DNA of 50,250 bases from the IMG/VR virus record IMGVR_UViG_3300046028_003665, positions 1-50,250 of that record; one strand, given 5' to 3'. Positions within the stretch are counted from its first letter, which is position 1. The number at the start of each line of letters is the position of its first letter. This DNA is from a virus. The position numbers and the translations under genes are program-made. Under the pieces are notes generated by a model. The model was given only the letters and a program-made list of their open reading frames with translations, did not search any database and had not been told where the DNA came from. Shown piece after piece: positions 33,431 to 41,218 of the stretch.

Positions 33431-34776
33431 CAGCTAATCACCACAACGTAGCCCGCCCCGCCGTTGCCGCCAGCGCCGCCAAGCGATGAAGTTCCACCAC
33501 CAGCGCCCCCGCCACCGCCGCCGCCGCCGCACAGCCCTCCGTTGCCCCCGGTGCCCGCAGTAATGGTTGTGCTTATTGTTGACCCGCCCCCGCCGCCGCC
33601 TGAGCCACCTTTGTAGCTAAATCCATCCGCGCCGTTTGCGCCGACCATTGCTATGGTTGATGCGCCGCTATTTGCGCCCGCAGCGCCTCCGCCGCCAGCC
33701 GAGTATGAACCGCCTGCGCCGCCTGCGCCGCCAGCCACCGGAGATGCTGTGTGGTGGCTGCCTGAGCCGCCGCCAGCACCACCAAAAATGGCGCTACCGC
33801 CCAAGCTAGTGGCGGTTGGGGTGCCGTTACTTCCAGCTCCGCCAGCCCCGCCGCGTTCGGCGTTTGCCGTCGCAATGGTCGACGCCGTGCCAGTCACGCC
33901 TTGCCCGCCAGCGCCGTTAGTTGTGGCAGTAGGTAGGCCGCCCGCGCCGCCAGAAGTAGTGCCTACGGAACCAACGCCGCCAACGCCACCGCCACCGCCA
34001 CCGCCGGTTACTACCAGCGTGATTGCCCCACCGCGCCCGCCGCCACCGCCAAAAGCAGTTAGAATCGCCGTAGTTCCAAAAGTTGTGTTAGCGCCCGCCG
34101 AGCCGTCGCCGCCTAAAGCGCCTGCGGCCCCCGGAACACCGCCGTTGCTGACCGTTGTCATGCCAATCGATTCGGTTGCGCCAAGCTCAGAGGCGGCAAA
34201 TTGCTGCGTGATGTACGCCCCACCGCCACCGCCACCGCCGCCTTTTGCAGTAGCCGCCGTTGTGCTAGAACCCGCCCCACCGCCGCCGCCTTGACCCCAC
34301 ATGTGGACGAGCACGGTTGTGGGTGTAAATGTGGTGGGTTTAGTCCAAGGGCCGGGCAATGTTGGCGAGAAAAATTGAATATTCACCGGGGCTGCGGTGC
34401 CTGACGTGATCGGCGTGCCGGAACCGTTTACCCGCTGCCATCCCGCGCCTTCGGCGTAAAGCAGCGTCTCGTTAGTGCCCAACAACGCCGAGGTTAGTTG
34501 CTCAACGACCGTTCCGTTAGAGTGGCTAACCGTTACCGTGTTTTGAACCGTTGCCGAAGTGTTGGCAATGCTTAAGAATTTGACGTTGCGGTAAGTACTG
34601 GCCCCCGGCGCGGCTACTACGGTGGTCGTAGTAGCGGTTATAATCGACGCGGTATTCGTGCGCCCCGGCGTAACCGTTGTGCCGTTTAGGTCAACGTAGG
34701 AAGCGTGGACTGAGATTGCGCCAATGGCGCTGGTGGTGACCGTGATTAAGTCAGTAGTCGAGAGTACGTTAATCAT
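33427..34776 (-). CDS. Glycine-rich tail adhesin, copy 3 (diverged)
   Basis: The most diverged paralogue (449 residues from ATG34776). Its N-terminus (MINVLSTTDLITVTTSAIGA) aligns with MINLESTDSLTLGTATAGA of the others, and it has the same layout, including PGPWTKPTTFTPTTVLVHMW and a Gly-rich end GYVVVISW. The frame is open to GTG34788, but ATG34776 matches the paralogues and overlaps the previous stop. It lies first in transcription order, and its loops differ throughout from the other two copies. Confidence 0.78.
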   Translation of the reverse strand: MINVLSTTDLITVTTSAIGAISVHASYVDLNGTTVTPGRTNTASIITATTTTVVAAPGASTYRNVKFLSIANTSATVQNTVTVSHSNGTVVEQLTSALLGTNETLLYAEGAGWQRVNGSGTPITSGTAAPVNIQFFSPTLPGPWTKPTTFTPTTVLVHMWGQGGGGGAGSSTTAATAKGGGGGGGGAYITQQFAASELGATESIGMTTVSNGGVPGAAGALGGDGSAGANTTFGTTAILTAFGGGGGRGGAITLVVTGGGGGGGVGGVGSVGTTSGGAGGLPTATTNGAGGQGVTGTASTIATANAERGGAGGAGSNGTPTATSLGGSAIFGGAGGGSGSHHTASPVAGGAGGAGGSYSAGGGGAAGANSGASTIAMVGANGADGFSYKGGSGGGGGGSTISTTITAGTGGNGGLCGGGGGGGGAGGGTSSLGGAGGNGGAGYVVVISW

Positions 34777-34984
34777 GGTATTCGTCACCCAGATAGCCGG
34801 TTACAGGTTCGTCGTTAGCCACTTCGGTAATCACGGGTTCCGGCGTAAGATTTAAGTAGGCGTTACTTGCCGTACGTTCGTAGCAAAGCCATTGCGGATA
34901 GTATTTTTGGGCGAGTTCTATCGAGTCAACGACAATGCAATTGACCAGCAGGTTAGTCGTTGGATCTACCAGATAAACGTCCAT
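34769..34984 (-). CDS. Small tail-fibre-associated protein
   Basis: A 71-residue protein (MDVYLVDPTTNLLVNCIVVD, then a helix and an acidic end). The pattern strand-turn-strand with a 'VD' ending resembles small phage proteins encoded beside tail-fibre genes, some of which assist fibre assembly. It overlaps the Gly-rich adhesin by eight bases. Function inferred only from position. Confidence 0.58.
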   Translation of the reverse strand: MDVYLVDPTTNLLVNCIVVDSIELAQKYYPQWLCYERTASNAYLNLTPEPVITEVANDEPVTGYLGDEYHD

Positions 34985-35007
34985 GCGGGCTACCTTTTTT
35001 AATTACT

Positions 35008-35421
35008 TTACGCACCAAACGCGGTAATAGTCATCGAGGTAAACGAGACGTTCTGTCCCCCCGCGATGGTTGTGCTGGTGATATTCCAGTCAGATCCAGA
35101 TACCGCTACGTCCCCTTGAATTACCCTGTCAGTGCTATTAGTAGTTGACGTGGGGTAAATACCAAACCACGCAGCAGTGCCCGCAGCGCCCACCACGGGG
35201 TTAACGAGCGGCGCGCTTACCGTCAGTACGCCAGCAGTCGCCGTGCCGAACTGCGTGGCGTTGGACGTCCAAGTAGCTAATACCGCCTGTCCAGTAGTTG
35301 GCGTAGCACAATCCGCAGGTTTCGTCCCCGCATACAACACCATAACGCCCGAGGTAGTGACGGCTGTAGCAATCGCCGTCATAGAAGCAGTGCGATAGGT
35401 CGTGCCATATTGAAGTGCCAT
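35008..35421 (-). CDS. Small virion structural protein (putative)
   Basis: A 137-residue Thr/Ala/Ser-rich beta protein beginning MALQYGTTYRTASMTAIATA. Composition and length resemble small virion proteins of tailed phages. The two proteins of similar type at 35434 and 40715 suggest a set of beta-sandwich structural proteins in this phage. No family name. Confidence 0.6.
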   Translation of the reverse strand: MALQYGTTYRTASMTAIATAVTTSGVMVLYAGTKPADCATPTTGQAVLATWTSNATQFGTATAGVLTVSAPLVNPVVGAAGTAAWFGIYPTSTTNSTDRVIQGDVAVSGSDWNITSTTIAGGQNVSFTSMTITAFGA

Positions 35422-35433
35422 GAATAAATCCTC

Positions 35434-35922
35434 TTAACTAAGTTGTACAGCGGCGACAGTAATGCCGGAAGCGTATGTGGGGAACGTGACGGTAAATGTG
35501 CCGCCGCCAGAAACGGTTTTATCAGATCCAAAATCTAATACTGCGACAGCTAGACCTGCTGCTGGGCCCCCGTTGGTGTAGTTGTATATTAAAGCCCCCC
35601 GGGCGGTAAAATCCGCGACGGTCCACACCGCTGGGGAGAAACTGATATACCCCGCGTTTTGCGCCGTGTCCCCCGTGGGAGTTGTGCTAATAGTCAATGC
35701 TATCCCGCCCGCGACATACGCCGTCCCGCTTGTATTAGTAATTTCGTTGGTTGCACTATAAACCGTAGTGGTATTATCAAGCGCCGCGCTGCTGGTATAC
35801 AACGCGATGTAAAATACATCGGGGGTATTTAAGATTACTGCGCGGTTAGACGGACTGAAATTATGCGCGCAAGACAGTAGTCCCGTCTTGAAACCAGTCG
35901 GCATGGATTGAACGATAGTCAT
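35434..35922 (-). CDS. Virion structural protein (putative)
   Basis: A 162-residue beta-rich protein with the segments TGFKTGLLSCAHNFSPSNRA, VFYIALYTSSAALDNTT and AVLDFGSDKTVSGGGTFTVT, a pattern I know from conserved tail or head proteins of environmental phages. GAGGAGGAA, the end of the small gene before it, supplies the ribosome binding site for its ATG. Role not established. Confidence 0.66.
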   Translation of the reverse strand: MTIVQSMPTGFKTGLLSCAHNFSPSNRAVILNTPDVFYIALYTSSAALDNTTTVYSATNEITNTSGTAYVAGGIALTISTTPTGDTAQNAGYISFSPAVWTVADFTARGALIYNYTNGGPAAGLAVAVLDFGSDKTVSGGGTFTVTFPTYASGITVAAVQLS

Positions 35923-36042
35923 TTATTCCTCCTCGTCGTTGGGAGGCGTAGACACCTCGGGTTCTTCTGCCGGTGGGGGTTCCCCGCCATTCACGATCGT
36001 AACGACTACTTCGCCAACCGTGCCGTTTAATAGGTCTAACAT
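35923..36042 (-). CDS. Small acidic protein (39 aa)
   Basis: Too short for most gene finders, but it fits exactly between two genes: ATG36042 follows the previous stop directly and its stop is next to the following ATG. The product starts MLDLLNGTVGEVVVTIVNGG and ends in Pro/Glu repeats (EEPEVSTPPNDEEE). GGTGA lies upstream. The very tight fit and open frame support a real gene; function unknown. Confidence 0.5.
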   Translation of the reverse strand: MLDLLNGTVGEVVVTIVNGGEPPPAEEPEVSTPPNDEEE

Positions 36043-36675
36043 TTAAGTCACCGGGTATCGTACTTGCCCTGACCGGTAAGCGTCACGGCGGTTTTTACCA
36101 TCCCCAAGCTGTTTCATCAGCGCCATCGCGTCATCGTACCGCTTCTGATACACCGTTAACATATCTACCTCGGCTTTCATAAAAGTGCCCGCTTCGATAA
36201 GCGTCCCATAAAAAAGCACCGAGCTGAAATTATCCCCTACCCACGTATTCCCCGCCGTCACGATCGATTCCGGGTAGTAGTAGTAGTGCAGTTCTACTGT
36301 ATAGGCTACGTCCGGTGTGGGACCTAAGATGAACGTGTTGTCATCAAATATGGCGTAGTACTCCGGAGATCCCGTAGCCGTCGGATCTGGATACGCCGCG
36401 CGAATGAAATTAACGTCTTTGTCCAGCAGGTAGGAGTACTCCCCCGTCGTGGGGTTCACGACCGCCAAGGAGTACGTGGCTAACCAATCCGCCGGGGTTA
36501 GGAGGTATTTGTTACCCAAAGTCAGCGTGCCTAACGAGTTCTTCCGTAACGCCGGAAGCTGAACAGCGTTATAGATACGTTGTTCCGCTTGCTGGATAAA
36601 CGTATTGAAGTCAGCCGTGAGATACTCGTTCTCGGTATACGTCTGAATCTCTGTTGCAAGCTCCAAATAATTCAT
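36043..36675 (-). CDS. Head-tail adaptor / tail tube-type protein
   Basis: A 210-residue protein with the pattern of podovirus adaptor/tail tubular proteins: MNYLELATEIQTYTENEYLT with IQQAEQRIYNAV, then NKYLLTPADWLATYSLAV and ILGPTPDVAYTVELHYYYYP, then a long C-terminal helix. It likely connects the portal ring to the tail hub. Its order after the gp4-like protein fits that role. Identification is by pattern, not by an exact family. Confidence 0.7.
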   Translation of the reverse strand: MNYLELATEIQTYTENEYLTADFNTFIQQAEQRIYNAVQLPALRKNSLGTLTLGNKYLLTPADWLATYSLAVVNPTTGEYSYLLDKDVNFIRAAYPDPTATGSPEYYAIFDDNTFILGPTPDVAYTVELHYYYYPESIVTAGNTWVGDNFSSVLFYGTLIEAGTFMKAEVDMLTVYQKRYDDAMALMKQLGDGKNRRDAYRSGQVRYPVT

Positions 36676-36678
36676 CGC

Positions 36679-36837
36679 CTAGCCCATTTTGTCGCTGGCT
36701 TTCGTGCCTTTGGTCGCAGCGCCAGTTCCCCGAATCTTGATGGATTGCTTCTTGGGGGACGTGTCCTGCGGGACCGTGGAGATATTGCCCACACTGATAT
36801 AATCAGTGGGCATGCAGTGTGATTGTTTCTTAGCCAT
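36679..36837 (-). CDS. Small basic protein with RGTGAATKG motif (52 aa)
   Basis: Read directly from the - strand. The product begins MAKKQSHCMPTDYISVGNIS and ends KIRGTGAATKGTKASDKMG. The ATG overlaps the stop of the preceding gene (TAATG), GGGGGA lies upstream, and the stop is three bases before the next gene. The C-terminal motif is related to the ends of the proteins at 38587-39318 and 39318-40385. A structural or assembly role is inferred. Confidence 0.65.
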   Translation of the reverse strand: MAKKQSHCMPTDYISVGNISTVPQDTSPKKQSIKIRGTGAATKGTKASDKMG

Positions 36838-36986
36838 TATTTCCCCCGGGAATTGCCGCGTGTGGGTTTAGTGCCTCGTGGCTGACCTGTCTTTTTGACA
36901 TGGAGTTTCTTCACATGCCCTTTAATCTCAACGTCTGCGATCTTACGGACTTGCCGCACATCGCCGCCTGTTAAATATTTCTTCAT
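36837..36986 (-). CDS. Small basic protein (49 aa)
   Basis: Read directly from the - strand: MKKYLTGGDVRQVRKIADVE and a Lys/Arg/Gly-rich tail ending NSRGK. It starts with ATG overlapping the previous stop (ATGA) and ends in TAATG. With the 52-residue gene downstream it fills what would otherwise be an empty gap of about 300 bases. The basic tail suggests DNA or capsid binding; unknown. Confidence 0.6.
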   Translation of the reverse strand: MKKYLTGGDVRQVRKIADVEIKGHVKKLHVKKTGQPRGTKPTRGNSRGK

Positions 36987-37363
36987 GTGATAGTAACCTC
37001 TACTACGCCGATCTGTCCCACTGCGAGCAAATCGTTAGGCGTGAATTTAGGGTTCCCCCCACCTACCGGAGCCCACCCCCACTGAATTTCCCGACTACCC
37101 CCACTTAAATGGCCCAGTACGTTCAACCCGGACACCAAATACGTGTTATCGCGGCGCGGGTTTCTCAGCGCCTGTGGGTCAACTACCGGGTACATCCCCT
37201 GCATATTCTGCGGGTGATCTGGGTCCCAGCACGTCGGACACACCATGATATTAGTGGTCTTGGTTCGAATCACCAATACTTTTAGTTTGGATAGCTTATA
37301 TTGCAATCCACACCTATCGCAAACCGATATAGCAATGCGGCCTGCGGCAAACTTAATGCCCAT
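36983..37363 (-). CDS. Zinc-ribbon structural protein
   Basis: A 126-residue protein with two paired CxxC knuckles (CDRCGLQ and CPTCWDPDHPQ) forming a zinc ribbon, followed by a variable C-terminal part. Similar proteins with CDRCG...CPxCxDPDHPQ lie among head-tail genes of other phages, so a virion or assembly role is likely. It overlaps the previous gene by one base. Confidence 0.68.
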   Translation of the reverse strand: MGIKFAAGRIAISVCDRCGLQYKLSKLKVLVIRTKTTNIMVCPTCWDPDHPQNMQGMYPVVDPQALRNPRRDNTYLVSGLNVLGHLSGGSREIQWGWAPVGGGNPKFTPNDLLAVGQIGVVEVTIT

Positions 37364-38079
37364 CAGATGTACATCTGTCGCGGTACCATCATCATGGAGG
37401 CTTTCTGGCGATCTTCGTCAGCCGCTTCTTGCCACGCTTCATCATACATGGCTTTCAACATCGGCAAACGCGGCATTGCGTCTGGGATCTTAAGCGCCAC
37501 ATAATACGCCAACCCCGCGACCATCGCCGGTAAAAACCGGAACGGGATGTCCTGCGTGTTCACGCCCGTACCCGAATCCAACATGCGACGTAACCGCCAG
37601 TAAACTAGCTGGTAGGTGTTAGACACGTTGGGAACGGGCCACATTGTGACTGTGGGGAACTGCACGACCGCCAAGGACGACGTAGCGCCGCTAAGACGGT
37701 TAACGTAAATCTGGATCGGACGGCCCGTTGCGGTCTTGTTGGGTAGTGTGGCGTACGTCGAAACACTAATGCGCGAGATACTGATGTCGGACTGTATCGA
37801 CGTCCCCGCATTCGTACGAATTACCTGCTCAAGTAAATCCACCGTGTCTACCGGGAGGTCGTAGGTCGCCTGATCTGCAACCAAAGGCACCATCCCCTGT
37901 TCTACCGTCCACAGATTAATGCCTTTGTTCGCCCATTCAGCAAACATGAGGTTTAAACTGCGTCGGGCCGTCCGAAACTCATACCCTGTACGTACTTCCG
38001 CACCCGCCCGCTCAAACGCCTCCTCGATCAAATCGTTGAGGTTGAGGTTAAATACTGGCGGGGTTGCGGAAGTGCTCAT
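37363..38079 (-). CDS. Head completion/adaptor protein, gp4-like
   Basis: A 238-residue helical protein resembling the P22 gp4-type adaptor. Key stretches are LNDLIEEAFERAGAEVRTGY, FRTARRSLNLMFAEWANKGI and NLWTVEQGMVPLVADQATYDL near the N-terminus, a beta-containing middle, then FRFLPAMVAGLAYYVALKIP and a C-terminal helix. In P22, gp4 docks on the portal and can have muramidase activity; nothing here proves that activity. Confidence 0.72.
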   Translation of the reverse strand: MSTSATPPVFNLNLNDLIEEAFERAGAEVRTGYEFRTARRSLNLMFAEWANKGINLWTVEQGMVPLVADQATYDLPVDTVDLLEQVIRTNAGTSIQSDISISRISVSTYATLPNKTATGRPIQIYVNRLSGATSSLAVVQFPTVTMWPVPNVSNTYQLVYWRLRRMLDSGTGVNTQDIPFRFLPAMVAGLAYYVALKIPDAMPRLPMLKAMYDEAWQEAADEDRQKASMMMVPRQMYI

Positions 38080-38081
38080 TT

Positions 38082-38318
38082 CTAAATCCTAAATTTAGCC
38101 GTTTTCTTGGCAATCTTCTTGGGTTGCGCTACAAACTGTTTGCCCGCTGCTTTCCCCGTCCGTTTAGCCTTGGTGGTGGCTGCGTATTCAGCGGGGGATA
38201 ACGCCTTGATGGCGTTCTCAGGAAGGTAGCGTTCTCCCGTCTTGGACGACGGCTTACCCGACTTAGTCTGCCACTTAGCCTTTCCCCAATCTTTAAGCGA
38301 CTGCTGCGGAGCTTTCAT
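38082..38318 (-). CDS. Small basic conserved phage protein
   Basis: A 78-residue Lys-rich protein: SLKDWGKAKWQTKSGKPSSK, TGERYLPENAIKALSPAEYA and a basic end. This pattern is common in head genes of podoviruses and environmental phages, often next to the protein at 38318. It overlaps its neighbour by one base. Probably binds DNA or capsid; unproven. Confidence 0.68.
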   Translation of the reverse strand: MKAPQQSLKDWGKAKWQTKSGKPSSKTGERYLPENAIKALSPAEYAATTKAKRTGKAAGKQFVAQPKKIAKKTAKFRI

Positions 38319-38587
38319 CAGTCTGTGTACCCGCCACCGGCGTCTTTGTACCGCTTGGCAACCAACTGCGCCTTACGGGCCGACCACTGCCCCGCTTTAG
38401 TCCCGTGCGTGGCAGCAGCTTTTACCCTTGCCACAATCTTCGCACGCATTCCCGGTTTGGTGTAATTCCCCGCCTTGTTGACGCTACCCCCGGCTTTAAA
38501 GATTTTCACAGGCTCGTTTCCGTCACGTTTTTTAACCGTTCGGACCTTAGCCTGATTGATAGCCCCCATGCCGCGTGACTGCATCAT
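38318..38587 (-). CDS. DUF5872-like small basic protein
   Basis: An 89-residue basic protein with AGNYTKPGMRAKIVARVKAA, then GTKAGQWSARKAQLVAKRYK and a GGGYTD end. The GNYTKP and GQWSARKAQ motifs match a family I associate with DUF5872, present in phages and large viruses with unknown role. Start ATG overlaps the stop of the preceding gene (TAATG). Confidence 0.72.
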   Translation of the reverse strand: MMQSRGMGAINQAKVRTVKKRDGNEPVKIFKAGGSVNKAGNYTKPGMRAKIVARVKAAATHGTKAGQWSARKAQLVAKRYKDAGGGYTD

Positions 38588-39318
38588 TACCGCATCGTCC
38601 CTTTCGTACCACCCTTGGTGACGCAGCCGTCGCCCCGGCCCATGACCGCGCCACCCTTGGCGAACTTCTTCACCGCGCCACCCTTGGCTTTGCGGTCTAG
38701 TTTAAGCACCCGGTCTACCCCATAATGCCTACTCGTTTTACTAAGAGTTTCCGCATCTTTCTTGGCGTCTTGATACCGCCCTTCTCGCAATTTGTTATCT
38801 TCATTGATACTTCGAGAGTAATCCTCTGCTCTGTTCTGTGGATTTAACAGCGGATAGGAGGTCATGAATTTGTCCAAGATTCGGCTAGAAAGCGGACGTT
38901 TTCTTTGCCCCTCTGCGTCTTTAAGCGCGGCGGCTTTTTCAGCGCTAAGTTTTTTCTGTTCAGCGGGGGTCATTTGATTAAACCGCGCCATGCGTGTTTC
39001 ATCATCTCCCAGAACCTTGCCACCCTTGGCGAACTTCTTCACCATAGTTTTCACCATGCCGCCCTTGGTGCTTTTCTTCACCGCGCCACCCTTACGCATA
39101 GCCTGTGTGGGCGCAGCGGGGGCCATAGCGGGGGTTTGAGTCATCGCGGGCGTGGGCGCGGCGCGTACGCCTCCTACGCCCGTGTCAGCGGTGTTTGCCA
39201 TACCACCGGCCATGCCGGAGCCGAACGCGGGCGGGGCCCCACCGAACTGCGTGAACGCAGGCTGCGGGCTAGAGGACGCCATACCCCCCGCGTCGAACTT
39301 CCTAATTTTCTTACCCAT
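38587..39318 (-). CDS. Lys/Gly-rich virion protein with conserved C-terminal tag
   Basis: A 243-residue protein starting MGKKIRKFDAGGMASSSPQ; this start overlaps the previous stop, while the longer frame to 39357 is a shadow. It has a disordered Gly/Ala/Pro N-terminus, a charged helical middle and Lys/Gly repeats (KKFAKGGKV, KKFAKGGAV). It ends in GDGCVTKGGTKGTMR, almost the same as the end of the next protein upstream. Structural or DNA-associated role inferred. Confidence 0.66.
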   Translation of the reverse strand: MGKKIRKFDAGGMASSSPQPAFTQFGGAPPAFGSGMAGGMANTADTGVGGVRAAPTPAMTQTPAMAPAAPTQAMRKGGAVKKSTKGGMVKTMVKKFAKGGKVLGDDETRMARFNQMTPAEQKKLSAEKAAALKDAEGQRKRPLSSRILDKFMTSYPLLNPQNRAEDYSRSINEDNKLREGRYQDAKKDAETLSKTSRHYGVDRVLKLDRKAKGGAVKKFAKGGAVMGRGDGCVTKGGTKGTMR

Positions 39319-40385
39319 TACCGCATAGCACCTTTGGTCCCACCCTTGGTGGCGCAACCGTCAATGCCCTTGACCATGCCGCCCTTAGCCATCTTCATGG
39401 GCATCTTGGCTTTGGCCATCTTCATGGGCATCTTGGCTTTGTCCATCTTCATGGGGGCCTTGGCATCGCCTTTCTTCTTAAACCGGTTCAACAGAAAAGC
39501 CGGCCTTTTTACCGGTCCACCTTTTTTGTATCCCTCAGCCATGTCAGCAGCTTCCTTTTCGGTTACAACGCCTTTTTTACGAGCGGTGTCTGCTTTTTTA
39601 GCAAACCCCTGCTTCTTCACCATATCTTTTCGATACGCTTTATCAGCTTCATATTTTTCTTTACGCGCAGTTGATGCCTCAACCTTTTTTTGCCCGGGGA
39701 GCAGTTCGCTAAATTTCTTGGGCTTAGCCGACACGCGCGCAATGGTCTCTTCCACCGAGACAACTTTGCCTGCGCCCGCATCGGGCTTCTTGCGGCTAAA
39801 CATATTCTTAGCGGCGTCCATCGCCCGCTTACCCATGCCGGGGGCAGCGCCCATTGCCCGCTTAATCACGCCGGGTGAATTAATGACGGCGGTTCTAACG
39901 GCAGTGGCGGCTGCCGGATTTTTTGTCAAACCTAATGTGCCCAGCCCAAAGAGCGTCCCCGCCGTACCCAAACCTGCGGCTGAGTCAAAACGCAGTGGTG
40001 CCCGAGAGAACTTCCCGTAATTGTCGTTCTTGGAGTCTTCAGCGGTTTTAGCCATATATTGGGCCGCTGATTGGGCCCCCCGGGCCCCTTCACGCTTTAA
40101 TACAACCGGGGCGGCTGGAGGATTGCGTTTGTTCGACTCTAACTCCGACGCTGGTTTGCTGGTTGCGCCGGGTTTAGCGGCAGCGCGTCCGGCGCTTCGC
40201 TTGTCGTCTACCCCAGCCATAGCGACGTTATATTTCTTCCCGCCATATTCAAACTGCGCGTCTTTGGCGTACGGATCTGTGCCACCGGATTTCTCAAACT
40301 TTGCCCGGGCAGCCCTAAACGCCGCGCCGCGACCCGATAGCCGGGATGGGCCACCGGGGATTTTTTTAAGTGTGTCTTCAGCCAT
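39318..40385 (-). CDS. Lys/Ala-rich virion protein with conserved C-terminal tag
   Basis: A 355-residue very basic protein (MAEDTLKKIPGGPSRLSGRG start). The middle has an Ala-rich hydrophobic stretch near residues 160-190 and the C-terminal 60 residues carry tandem KMAKAKMPM-like nonamers. The end GIDGCATKGGTKGAMR pairs with the tag of the neighbouring gene. Possibly a DNA-condensing or internal head protein. No family known. Confidence 0.62.
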   Translation of the reverse strand: MAEDTLKKIPGGPSRLSGRGAAFRAARAKFEKSGGTDPYAKDAQFEYGGKKYNVAMAGVDDKRSAGRAAAKPGATSKPASELESNKRNPPAAPVVLKREGARGAQSAAQYMAKTAEDSKNDNYGKFSRAPLRFDSAAGLGTAGTLFGLGTLGLTKNPAAATAVRTAVINSPGVIKRAMGAAPGMGKRAMDAAKNMFSRKKPDAGAGKVVSVEETIARVSAKPKKFSELLPGQKKVEASTARKEKYEADKAYRKDMVKKQGFAKKADTARKKGVVTEKEAADMAEGYKKGGPVKRPAFLLNRFKKKGDAKAPMKMDKAKMPMKMAKAKMPMKMAKGGMVKGIDGCATKGGTKGAMR

Positions 40386-40397
40386 GTGAAATTCCTT

Positions 40398-40697
40398 CTA
40401 GCCGTGAAATATGGTGAGGGTCGTGATGGCGGCGCTGGTGGTTACGAAAATCCCGGTTCTAAACAGAATGCCTTCCCCCGGGATAGGTACGGATAGAGGG
40501 ATTGGGTTTGTGTTGGAAACAATATCAAACTCCAACATCACCGTCCCAGACGCGCTCGTGCCATCAAAGAACTTAACTGTCGCCGCCGTGGACACCACTC
40601 CGGACACTAGAAGCCCTTTGAGCCGCGTCGAGGCGGCGTACATGGCCGTTGAAACCGTTCCGGACGCATGTGCGCTCTTAACATCTGTTTGCATCAT
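40398..40697 (-). CDS. Small virion structural protein (putative)
   Basis: A 99-residue beta-rich protein (GTVSTAMYAASTRLKGLLVS, TAATVKFFDGTSASGTVML, IPGEGILFRTGIFVTTSA). The pattern resembles small beta-sandwich virion proteins that decorate or join phage structures. AGGAGG lies upstream. Function inferred. Confidence 0.6.
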   Translation of the reverse strand: MMQTDVKSAHASGTVSTAMYAASTRLKGLLVSGVVSTAATVKFFDGTSASGTVMLEFDIVSNTNPIPLSVPIPGEGILFRTGIFVTTSAAITTLTIFHG

Positions 40698-40714
40698 AGC
40701 CAGTTCCTCCTACA

Positions 40715-41197
40715 TTACGCCGATGCGGGGTACTGCGAGCCGTCAGGTGCGCGGACCAAGTACGCGATCACCAGCGTGCCAGCGCCTGTGGTGCCGCCGC
40801 CATTAGAATGCGTGAACGAAACAATCGCGTCCGTCGTACCCACGTTAAGGACCAAATTGGGGTTGGAAGTTCCCAGCGGAATCGCCGCGACGCCAGTAGC
40901 GCCTGCTGCGGGAGATGCAATAACCGCCGTCGCACTAATTGCCGTCCCGTTTACATAAATAGTAAAGGTCGGGTTAGTCGTGGTGTACGCAGTGGAAATT
41001 ACATACTGGACGTTCTGGATATACGCGCCAGCAGGAAGCACCGCTAAGGTGGTGTTCGCAACGGTGTCACCATAAGCCACCGTTTTCATTTGAAGGGTCG
41101 GGGTTGCGCCCGTATTCCGGATAGTGCCCGCAGTGGTGCCGGTGGTGTCTTTAACAGTGCCCAAGAGCCACGGGCCAAGATGAGTAGCGAAAGCCAT
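40715..41197 (-). CDS. Virion structural protein, paralogue A
   Basis: A 160-residue Thr/Ala/Val-rich beta protein with FATHLGPWLLGTVKDTTGTT at the start and TLVIAYLVRAPDGSQYPASA at the end. It is a clear paralogue of the next gene upstream (41219-41701). A decoration, minor head or tail role fits; no family recognised. Confidence 0.66.
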   Translation of the reverse strand: MAFATHLGPWLLGTVKDTTGTTAGTIRNTGATPTLQMKTVAYGDTVANTTLAVLPAGAYIQNVQYVISTAYTTTNPTFTIYVNGTAISATAVIASPAAGATGVAAIPLGTSNPNLVLNVGTTDAIVSFTHSNGGGTTGAGTLVIAYLVRAPDGSQYPASA

Positions 41198-41218
41198 TAG
41201 ATTATTCCTTACGTTAAA

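Noticed and set aside
30976-34294. Pro-rich open frames on the + strand
   Set aside because: They are mirrors of poly-Gly codons in the three adhesin genes.
38905-40020. 371-codon open frame on the + strand
   Set aside because: It is antisense to the two Lys/Ala-rich virion genes, whose codon bias leaves the opposite strand stop-free; no domain is visible.
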